A stretch of DNA of 29,376 nt from a virus. The position numbers and the translations under genes were made by a program. Position 1 is the first letter of the stretch; each line of letters begins with the position of its first letter. The stretch lies in the IMG/VR virus record IMGVR_UViG_3300025098_000203, positions 1-29,376 of that record; one strand, given 5' to 3'. Below the pieces are notes generated by a model. The model worked only from the letters and a program-made list of their open reading frames with translations. It had not been told where the DNA came from and ran no database searches. This document shows, piece after piece, positions 21,481 to 27,701 of the stretch.

Positions 21481-22077
21481 ATGAAAGCAACAGATATGTT
21501 AAACAAAGTAAAAGAACTTGTTGGGGTGGAAGCATCCGAAGAAGTAAAATTAGCACAGGCTACTTTGGAAAACGGTACTGTTATAGAAAGTGAAGATTTC
21601 GCACAAGGTAGTGAGGTTTTTATTGTAACAGACGATGAAAAGGTAGCATTACCTGTAGGCGATTACACTTTAGAGGATGGAGAACAACTAAAAGTAGAAG
21701 AAGAAGGCATTATTGCATCAATAGGTGCAGCCGAAGAACCTACTGAAGAAGCATCTGAAGAAGAAGTGGAAGCTGCAGAAGAAGAAATGGCTTATGCAAC
21801 TAAAGAAGAACTTGCAGAGGTAAAATCTATGATTGAGGACATTAAAGCTATGATTGAAAACAAAGCAGAAATGTCGGAAGAAGTAGAATCTACAGAGGAA
21901 GTTGAAAAAGAAGAACTTTCTAAAGTGGAAGAAGTTGAGGAAAAGGTAGAACTTGAAAAAGTAACACACAACCCTGAAGCTGAAGCACAAAAGGAATTAA
22001 AACTTTATGGACAGAAAAGACAACCTACAACTATGGACAGAGTCTTTTCAAGAATATCGAATATTAAAAATAAATAA
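21481..22077 (+). CDS. Putative capsid scaffolding protein
   Basis: 198 residues, strongly acidic in the middle (residues 80-160 consist largely of Glu, with EEPTEEASEEEVEAAEEE). The N-terminus (MLNKVKELVGVEASEE, then LENGTVIESEDF and VFIVTDDEKVALPVGDY) is a compact beta-hairpin domain. A coiled coil follows at 105-125. The basic end (TTMDRVFSRISNIKNK) could bind the capsid protein, as the C-termini of scaffolds do. Location just before the capsid gene, with its own late promoter, fits a scaffold removed by the XkdF-type protease. Confidence 0.7.
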   Translation: MKATDMLNKVKELVGVEASEEVKLAQATLENGTVIESEDFAQGSEVFIVTDDEKVALPVGDYTLEDGEQLKVEEEGIIASIGAAEEPTEEASEEEVEAAEEEMAYATKEELAEVKSMIEDIKAMIENKAEMSEEVESTEEVEKEELSKVEEVEEKVELEKVTHNPEAEAQKELKLYGQKRQPTTMDRVFSRISNIKNK

Positions 22078-22088
22078 ATTTAAAAAAA

Positions 22089-23057
22089 ATGCCAACAACA
22101 ACAACACAAAACGCAAGTGTAGCTTACAACGGAGAGTTCGCAGGAGAGTATATCTCCGCAGCGCTTCTTTCTGCACCTACACTCGAAAAAGGTGGTATTA
22201 CCATCAAGCCTAACGTAAAGTATCAACACGTTATTAAAACAGTAAGCACCGATGACATCGTAAAAGATGCAAGTTGTGATTTTACTGCGACATCTACAAT
22301 TACTTTGGATGAGAGAACACTTACACCTGAATTTCAGCAAGTGAATTTGCAACTATGTAAGTCAGATTTTCAAGATGATTTTGAAGCTATTTCAATGGGA
22401 TATTCTGCTCACGATAGCCTACCTTCTTCTTTCTCTGATTTCTTGATTGCACACGTTGCTGCTAAAGTAGCACAAAGAACTGAAACTTCTATTTGGACTG
22501 GTTCTACTGCAACAAGTGGACAGTTTGATGGAATTTCAACTAAAATTGCTTTAGATGCTAACTTACCTACTGCAAATGAAATTGCTGGTACTACAGTTAC
22601 TGCTGGAAACGTAATTGACGAACTTGGTTCTATCGTAGATGCTATTCCTTCTACCATTTATGGAAAAGAAGATTTAAATATCTATGTTTCGCAAAACATT
22701 GCAAGAGCCTATGTAAGAGCATTAGGTGGATTTGGAAGTATCACTTCTAACGCAGGTGCAAATGGTGTAGACAACAAAGGTACACTATGGTACGGAATGG
22801 GACAAGATTTAGCTTTTGATGGTGTAAAACTATTTGTTGCTAACGGTCTTGCTGACAACACCGCTATTGCTGCTGAAAAAAGCAACCTTTACTTTGGTAC
22901 TGGTCTTTTGTCAGATACTCAAGAAATAAAAGTATTGGATATGGCTGACCTTGATGGTTCTCAAAACGTAAGAGTTATTATGAGATTTACCGCAGGGGTT
23001 GAGTATGGGATTGTTGATGACATCGTAACTTACGGTATCGCTAACTCTGCCAACTAA
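22089..23057 (+). CDS. Major capsid protein, HK97 fold
   Basis: 322 residues. The N-terminal arm (residues 1-25) is Thr/Ala-rich. The E-loop region with GGITIKPNVKYQHVIKTV and the P-domain with LCKSDFQDDFEAIS, followed by a long helix (FSDFLIAHVAAKVAQRTET) ending in IWTGS, fit the HK97 fold. The A-domain includes DLNIYVSQNIARAYVRAL and NLYFGTGLLSD. Codons are less A-ending here than in neighbours, as expected for a highly expressed gene. It lies 11 bases after the scaffold and ends 22 bases before a strong terminator. No separate promoter is seen, so it shares the one at 21449. Confidence 0.88.
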   Translation: MPTTTTQNASVAYNGEFAGEYISAALLSAPTLEKGGITIKPNVKYQHVIKTVSTDDIVKDASCDFTATSTITLDERTLTPEFQQVNLQLCKSDFQDDFEAISMGYSAHDSLPSSFSDFLIAHVAAKVAQRTETSIWTGSTATSGQFDGISTKIALDANLPTANEIAGTTVTAGNVIDELGSIVDAIPSTIYGKEDLNIYVSQNIARAYVRALGGFGSITSNAGANGVDNKGTLWYGMGQDLAFDGVKLFVANGLADNTAIAAEKSNLYFGTGLLSDTQEIKVLDMADLDGSQNVRVIMRFTAGVEYGIVDDIVTYGIANSAN

Positions 23058-23079
23058 GAATTAATTAACTAACAATAAG

Positions 23080-23113
23080 GGGTAGGTGGTTTTATATCTG
23101 CCTACCCTTTTTT
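23080..23113 (+). terminator. Strong terminator after the capsid gene
   Basis: A perfect seven-pair stem GGGTAGG/CCTACCC with a 14-base loop is followed by six T. The next gene starts 13 bases later without a recognisable promoter, so some read-through is probably used. Confidence 0.9.
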
Positions 23114-23126
23114 AATATAAAAAAAA

Positions 23127-23687
23127 ATGAGTTGTACTTTAAATCTTGGAAGAAAAGAACCTTGCAAGGATGTAGTAGGCGGTATTAAAAATGTCTATTT
23201 TGTTGATTTTGGGGATATTTCTCCAACATACGATTCAACAGATACAGATGTTGTAGATAGCGTTGGTTCATCCGTTGCAAGTTATAAATACGAACTCAAA
23301 GGAAACAGTAGTTTTGAACAAGCCATAACTTCTTCAAGAGAGAATGGCACTACCTTCTTTGAGCAGACTTTGAATCTTACCCTTAAAAAACTAACTAAGG
23401 AAGATAACAAAGAATTAAAATTATTAGCCTATGGTAGACCACACGTTGTCGTAGAAGATTACAATGCTAACCTATTTATAATGGGATTAGAAAACGGAGC
23501 GGAAGTATCAGGTGGTACTATTGTTACTGGAGGTTCTATGGGAGATTTAAGTGGATATACACTTTCATTTTCTGCACAAGAAACTGAACCTGCAAACTTT
23601 ATTGGAAAAACTGCAGTAGATGAAACAGTAAGCACTACATTAACTAATGCTGGTTTTTCATCTCCAACAGAAGGAACAAACGTTTAA
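23127..23687 (+). CDS. Putative major tail tube protein
   Basis: 186 residues. The start (SCTLNLGRKEPCKDVVGGIK) followed by VYFVDFGDIS, then FEQAITSSRENGTTFFEQTL and LTLKKLTKEDNKELKLLAYG, and finally GDLSGYTLSFSAQETEPAN, match the tail tube proteins of flavobacterial phages. Those proteins form hexameric rings around the tape measure. Placement between capsid and portal is unusual, because tube genes normally precede the chaperone genes. It is bounded by two terminators (23080 and 23709), so its level is controlled independently of its neighbours. Confidence 0.68.
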   Translation: MSCTLNLGRKEPCKDVVGGIKNVYFVDFGDISPTYDSTDTDVVDSVGSSVASYKYELKGNSSFEQAITSSRENGTTFFEQTLNLTLKKLTKEDNKELKLLAYGRPHVVVEDYNANLFIMGLENGAEVSGGTIVTGGSMGDLSGYTLSFSAQETEPANFIGKTAVDETVSTTLTNAGFSSPTEGTNV

Positions 23688-23708
23688 TAGTTAGAAATAT
23701 TTATAATT

Positions 23709-23737
23709 AAGGGGTGGCGTTAGCTGCCCTTTTTTTT
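23709..23737 (+). terminator. Terminator after the tail tube gene
   Basis: AAGGGGTGGC pairs with GCTGCCCTT (one bulge, two wobble pairs) around GTTA, followed by a run of eight T. It ends 12 bases before late promoter 5. Confidence 0.8.
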
Positions 23738-23748
23738 GCTTTATAAAT

Positions 23749-23779
23749 AACAAAATTTAAGTTTTTTTATTGTATATAT
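23749..23779 (+). promoter_or_regulatory. Candidate late promoter 5 (before the portal unit)
   Basis: AACAAA (23749-23754), 13 bases, TATTG (23768-23772), TATATAT, then ATG 23780. It directly follows a terminator, so it must supply transcription of the portal unit. Confidence 0.72.
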
Positions 23780-24121
23780 ATGATAGTTTTACAAGAAAGT
23801 GCATCTGCACAAAACTTAGATTTTATACCAAGAAGTTTTATAATCGGTAACACCTATAACGTTACCATAGTAAACGAACAAACTAATACGGAGGTTTACA
23901 ATCAAGACGTAGATACTATAACAGAAAATTTGTACTACAATAGGCTTAATGCTATCTTTGATGTAAAGCAAGATAATTTTTATATGGTTACTGTTAAATC
24001 AGGAAGCGATGTAATATTTAAAGATAAAGTATTCTGCACCAATCAGGCTATTACAGACTTTACTGTAAACGATAGCCAATATACAGAGCAGGAAACAACA
24101 AATGAATTTATATTCTTATAA
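23780..24121 (+). CDS. Small beta-rich virion protein (113 aa)
   Basis: MIVLQESASAQNLDFIPRSF opens a strand-rich protein with repeated NVTIVNEQTNTEVYN and FYMVTVKSGSDVIFKDKV segments. I recognise the MI(I/V)LQES opening from flavobacterial phage structural genes, without a known function. This conserved N-terminus supports ATG 23780 as the real start, which matters because it sits only 7 bases behind TATTG of the promoter. It shares one base with the portal start (TAATG). A minor head or neck role is inferred. Confidence 0.55.
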   Translation: MIVLQESASAQNLDFIPRSFIIGNTYNVTIVNEQTNTEVYNQDVDTITENLYYNRLNAIFDVKQDNFYMVTVKSGSDVIFKDKVFCTNQAITDFTVNDSQYTEQETTNEFIFL

Positions 24122-25860
24122 TGGAAAACGTACACATAGTTAGTTTATCATCTTACAATCGACCTCAAATAAAAGAGGACAAGAAAAGGGATTGGGTAGA
24201 GTATGGCGATAATAATGATTTTTACACTTACCTAATAGACCTTTTTATAGAATCGACTACCAACAACGCTATTATAAACGGAGTTAGTCAGATGATATAC
24301 GGTAAAGGGTTAGATGCTTTAGATAGTAGCACTAAAACAGATGAATACGCAGCACTTAGGTCTATCTTTCACGATTCGTGCCTTAGAAAAATAAGTTTCG
24401 ACCTTAAACTATTAGGGGAGGCAAGTTTTCAGGTATTATACAATGACAAACAAGTAGCAAGAGCCGAACACTTCCCAAGACAAACACTAAGAGCAGAAAA
24501 ATGTAATGACAATGGAGAGATAGAAGCATATTACTATTTTCACGACTGGTCTAAAATAAAGCCAAACGATAAGCCTAAGAGAATTGCAGCCTTTGGATTT
24601 GGCAACGGAACAGAATCTGAAATAAAAATAATTAAAAGATACTTGTCAGGGTACGATTACTACTGCCCACCTGACTATATGGGTGGCATAGCCTATGCAG
24701 AACTTGAAAGCGAAGTGTCAGACTTCCTAATTAATGATGTACAGAACGGATTTAGTGGTACTAAGGTTGTAAACTTTAACAACGGAATACCTGATAGAGA
24801 GCAACAGTTACAAGTCAAGTCAGACGTAATGCGTAAACTAACTGGCGCAAGAGGCGAAAAAGTAATTATAGCCTTTAATAACAATGCAGAAAGCAAAACT
24901 ACTATAGACGATGTGCCACTTACTGATGCACCACAACATTATGAATACCTTTCTACGGAAAGTGTAAACAAGTTAATGGTTGCACATAGGATTACATCCC
25001 CTTTACTTTTAGGTATTAGAGATGGCAACAATGGACTTGGCAATAATGCAGACGAAATTAAAACTGCTTCTTTGTTATTTAACAACACAACCATTAAGCC
25101 TTACCAAGATTTAATCGTTGAAGCAATAGACGATATATTAGCGGTAAACGGCATTAGCCTTAAATTGTATTTTAAGACACTACAACCGCTTGAATTTATA
25201 GAAACCGACAATGCCATTACAGACGAAGCAAGAGAGGAAGAAACAGGCGTTAAAATGGCTAAGGAAGAACCATCTTTTGATGATGACAAGATGTTTGACC
25301 TATTAGACCAATTTGGCGAAGATGAAAACCTTGACGATTGGGAACTTGTAGATGAAAGAGAGGTAGACTATGACCAAGAGGAAGCTTTAGATAAAATGAT
25401 AGGTTTGGCAAGTACAGGTAGTGCAAGACCAAAAGCAAATAGCGACCAAGATGGAGAGAATGACGAAGGTGTACAGTTTAAAGTAAGATACCAATACGCA
25501 CCATTAAGAACACAAGCCAACAGTAGGGAGTTTTGCAAGAAAATGGTAAATACTAAAAAAATATACCGTAAGGAGGACATAATGCAAATGAGCCAATTAG
25601 CAGTAAATGCAGGATGGGGACTAAATGGTGCAGATACTTACGATATATGGCTATATAAAGGCGGTGGTGCTTGTCATCATTTTTGGATGCGTAAGACATA
25701 TATGGCAAAAGCAGAGGGTGTAAAGCCTGATGTTGGAAACCCTAACGCAGAGGTAAGCGTAAACCAAGCTAAAAAAGAAGGTTTTAAACCTGAAACAAAC
25801 GATAAGAAAGTGGCTATGCGACCAAAAGATATGCCCAATCAAGGATTTGTAAACAAATAA
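24121..25860 (+). CDS. Portal protein with Cys/His C-terminal extension
   Basis: 579 residues. Residues 1-360 form a portal core: a wing with YGDNNDFYTYLIDLFIEST, KLLGEASFQVLYN at 96-108, a clip/stem with GIAYAELESEVSDFLINDVQ, and a crown end with MVAHRITSPLLLGIRDG and helices 310-345. The portal is the dodecameric DNA entry ring to which TerL docks. A 210-residue tail follows. It starts with an acidic linker (385-425), then a compact domain at 451-535 (FKVRYQYAPL, FCKKMV, KIYRKEDIMQMS, DTYDIWLYKGGGACHHFWMR) with Cys472 and C518-H519-H520 that could bind metal. I know this extension from other Bacteroidetes phages, where its role is not established. Confidence 0.8.
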   Translation: MENVHIVSLSSYNRPQIKEDKKRDWVEYGDNNDFYTYLIDLFIESTTNNAIINGVSQMIYGKGLDALDSSTKTDEYAALRSIFHDSCLRKISFDLKLLGEASFQVLYNDKQVARAEHFPRQTLRAEKCNDNGEIEAYYYFHDWSKIKPNDKPKRIAAFGFGNGTESEIKIIKRYLSGYDYYCPPDYMGGIAYAELESEVSDFLINDVQNGFSGTKVVNFNNGIPDREQQLQVKSDVMRKLTGARGEKVIIAFNNNAESKTTIDDVPLTDAPQHYEYLSTESVNKLMVAHRITSPLLLGIRDGNNGLGNNADEIKTASLLFNNTTIKPYQDLIVEAIDDILAVNGISLKLYFKTLQPLEFIETDNAITDEAREEETGVKMAKEEPSFDDDKMFDLLDQFGEDENLDDWELVDEREVDYDQEEALDKMIGLASTGSARPKANSDQDGENDEGVQFKVRYQYAPLRTQANSREFCKKMVNTKKIYRKEDIMQMSQLAVNAGWGLNGADTYDIWLYKGGGACHHFWMRKTYMAKAEGVKPDVGNPNAEVSVNQAKKEGFKPETNDKKVAMRPKDMPNQGFVNK

Positions 25861-25863
25861 GAA

Positions 25864-26367
25864 ATGGCAGAAGGATTATTTATAACACGGAAAGATTTAG
25901 TAAAGTTTACTTCTGTAAATGGCAACGTAGATAGTGATAAGTTTTTGCAGTACATAAAGATTGCACAAGACATACACATTAAAAACTACTTAGGCACAGA
26001 CTTATTTAACAAACTACAGGACGATATAGAAGCCAGTACACTCACAGGAGATTATTTAACACTTGTTACGGACTATGTAAAACCTATGCTTGTACATTGG
26101 GCAATGGTTGAGTATTTACCTTTTGCTGCCTATTCTATTGCAAACAAGGGAATATTTAAACATAGTAGCGAAAACGCTTCTAATATAGAAAAGGAAGAAA
26201 TAGACTTTTTAATAGAAAAAGAAAGAAACATAGCACAGTATTATACTGATAGATTTATAGATTATATGTCATTTAACGCAAGTGGTACTTTTCCTGAATA
26301 CTATACTAATAGCAACGATGACGTATATCCTGATAAAAACGCAAATTTCGAAGGATGGGTTTTGTAA
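25864..26367 (+). CDS. Head-tail connector, DUF6712/gp6-like
   Basis: 167 residues, all-helical. The opening FITRKDLVKFTSVNGNVDSD followed by FLQYIKIAQDIHIKNYLGTD and LFNKLQDDIEAS is the DUF6712 pattern. Another helix (TDYVKPMLVHWAMVEYLPF) and an acidic C-terminus follow. Proteins of this size and fold form the adaptor ring beneath the portal. It starts 4 bases after the portal stop. Its end overlaps a small gene by 13 bases. Confidence 0.75.
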   Translation: MAEGLFITRKDLVKFTSVNGNVDSDKFLQYIKIAQDIHIKNYLGTDLFNKLQDDIEASTLTGDYLTLVTDYVKPMLVHWAMVEYLPFAAYSIANKGIFKHSSENASNIEKEEIDFLIEKERNIAQYYTDRFIDYMSFNASGTFPEYYTNSNDDVYPDKNANFEGWVL

Positions 26368-26459
26368 GAAACGACTATAAACCAAAAGAGAAAAACGTAG
26401 AAAGGCTTAAAAGCTATCTGCAAAAGACATTTATAACAAAAACTAAAAAAAAGTATTGA
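26355..26459 (+). CDS. Small basic protein (34 aa) after the connector
   Basis: ATG 26355, inside the connector's last codons, gives MGFVRNDYKPKEKNVERLKS and ends KTKKKY. It is lysine-rich and helical. The stop TGA (26457-26459) overlaps the TATTG of late promoter 6, so gene end and promoter share bases. No family recognised. The overlap at both ends suggests that it is translated, and the charge suggests DNA or capsid contact, as inference. Confidence 0.5.
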   Translation: MGFVRNDYKPKEKNVERLKSYLQKTFITKTKKKY

Positions 26460-26465
26460 TATAAT
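26435..26465 (+). promoter_or_regulatory. Candidate late promoter 6 (before the tail accessory unit)
   Basis: AACAAA (26435-26440), 13 bases, TATTG (26454-26458), ATATAAT, then ATG 26466. From TATTG to ATG it differs from late promoter 2 only in the base after TATTG. Confidence 0.7.
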
Positions 26466-26696
26466 ATGGCTAACACAATAAACTGGGGCAAGATATATTG
26501 TTATACTGAATTTGGTAATGAAGATTCTACAGTAGCAGAGGCTATACCCCATTTTTCGTCTCCTGAATGTTTTTTAGGAGCGTTAGAAGGTGGTCAAACA
26601 GAAACATTAGCATTAACGGTAGATGATACACAATTATACAGAGTAGATTCTACAGACTTAACTGCTGACTTAACTTTAGTAACAATATTTAATTAA
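26466..26696 (+). CDS. Small virion-associated protein (76 aa)
   Basis: MANTINWGKIYCYTEFGNED begins with the NxxWGKIY pattern that I have seen at the start of small structural genes in flavobacterial phages. The rest is strand-rich and acidic (ETLALTVDDTQLYRVDSTDL). There is no signal sequence. It is the first gene behind late promoter 6 and precedes two fibre-related genes, so it probably belongs to the tail fibre region. Confidence 0.5.
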   Translation: MANTINWGKIYCYTEFGNEDSTVAEAIPHFSSPECFLGALEGGQTETLALTVDDTQLYRVDSTDLTADLTLVTIFN

Positions 26697-26704
26697 AATA
26701 TAAA

Positions 26705-27139
26705 ATGGCACGACAAACAATTAATGTAGGTTCATCCCCTAATGACGGTACAGGAGCGACACTAAGAGATGCGATGGTATCTATAAATAGTATGACTGCT
26801 GACATTTACGGACAAAGCGGAACAGGAGATAGTCTAAGAGGTTCTTCTGCACTTAGTCCATCGGCTAACTTGGATGTAGATTTTGACACCGCACAAGTAT
26901 TTACAATGACTTCGAGTATTACCGTAGATTTAAATTTTACAAACGCATCCATAGGAGATGTAAAAGATATTATTGTAACAGATTCAGGAGGAACGTCAGC
27001 TTTGACATTTGACACTACCACAAACACGGTTACAACCGTTGCAGGTACTTATGATGCTACCGCTGGTGCAGTAAACTTTATTCAAGTTGCTTGTACTGGC
27101 GCTAACACATTTTTCCTATCAATCTCACAAAGTATATAA
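26705..27139 (+). CDS. Tail fibre-like virion protein with INVG N-terminal motif
   Basis: 144 residues. The N-terminal block TINVGSSPNDGTGATLRDAM (4-23) is a common opening of phage fibre or baseplate-attached proteins, where it seems to anchor the protein to the virion. The remainder is Thr/Ser/Asp-rich with short strands (VFTMTSSITVDLNFT, SALTFDTTTNTVTTV), fitting a beta-solenoid or beta-sandwich. It lies between a short structural gene and the putative fibre assembly gene. Receptor binding is likely but the target is unknown. Confidence 0.6.
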   Translation: MARQTINVGSSPNDGTGATLRDAMVSINSMTADIYGQSGTGDSLRGSSALSPSANLDVDFDTAQVFTMTSSITVDLNFTNASIGDVKDIIVTDSGGTSALTFDTTTNTVTTVAGTYDATAGAVNFIQVACTGANTFFLSISQSI

Positions 27140-27141
27140 TT

Positions 27142-27699
27142 ATGAAAGCAGCAGTAGAAAATGGTAGAATAGTAAACATATACAAAAGTTTACCTAACTC
27201 ACTTAAAACCCCTACAAAACACATTTTAGGAGGTGCTAACAATCTATCTAAAGAAGAACTACAAGAGATAGGTATTTACGATGTTGTAAAGCCAAGCTAC
27301 GACAGACAAACACAAACCAAAGGCGGTTTATACTTTGACGAAGATAAGAAGATAGTAACCTATGACGTTACTGATATTGACTTTAGCCAAGAAGTAGACA
27401 TTATCGGAGAAGATGGAGAACCAACAGGCGAAACCGAAAAAAGATATAAGATAGCCGACATCAAAGCAAGTAAGATTGCAGAGATTAAGTCCAAAGCAGG
27501 TAGTTTGTTACAACCCACCGATTGGCAAGTTATAAGAAAAGCAGAGAGGGATATAGATATTGATACAGACGTTGCAACGGAAAGAGCAGGTATCTTAGCA
27601 GAAGCCGATAGGTTAGAAGCAGAGGTAAATGCTAAGAAGTCTTACAAGACTGCATTGCAATACAACGTACAATTTTTTCCATCTGACGAAATAGAATAA
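27142..27699 (+). CDS. Putative tail fibre assembly-like protein
   Basis: 185 residues. The N-terminal half is beta-rich (MKAAVENGRIVNIYKSLPNS; YDVTDIDFSQEV). The C-terminal half is a long helix with KAGSLLQPTDWQVIRKAERD and ATERAGILAEADRLEAEV. The L-x-x-T-D-W-x-V-x-R-x-x-E pattern resembles the helix of phage tail fibre assembly chaperones and DUF4376-type proteins, which fold fibre trimers. It lies directly before the LamG fibre gene, 2 bases after the INVG protein. The assignment is tentative. Confidence 0.5.
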   Translation: MKAAVENGRIVNIYKSLPNSLKTPTKHILGGANNLSKEELQEIGIYDVVKPSYDRQTQTKGGLYFDEDKKIVTYDVTDIDFSQEVDIIGEDGEPTGETEKRYKIADIKASKIAEIKSKAGSLLQPTDWQVIRKAERDIDIDTDVATERAGILAEADRLEAEVNAKKSYKTALQYNVQFFPSDEIE

Positions 27700-27701
27700 A
27701 T

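Noticed and set aside
21718-21990. Phe/Cys-rich minus-strand frame
   Set aside because: It is the reverse reading of the Glu-rich middle of the scaffold gene.
22007-22213. A + strand frame bridging the scaffold and capsid genes
   Set aside because: It overlaps both genes in another frame, has basic low-complexity content, and leaves no role beside the clear scaffold and capsid frames.
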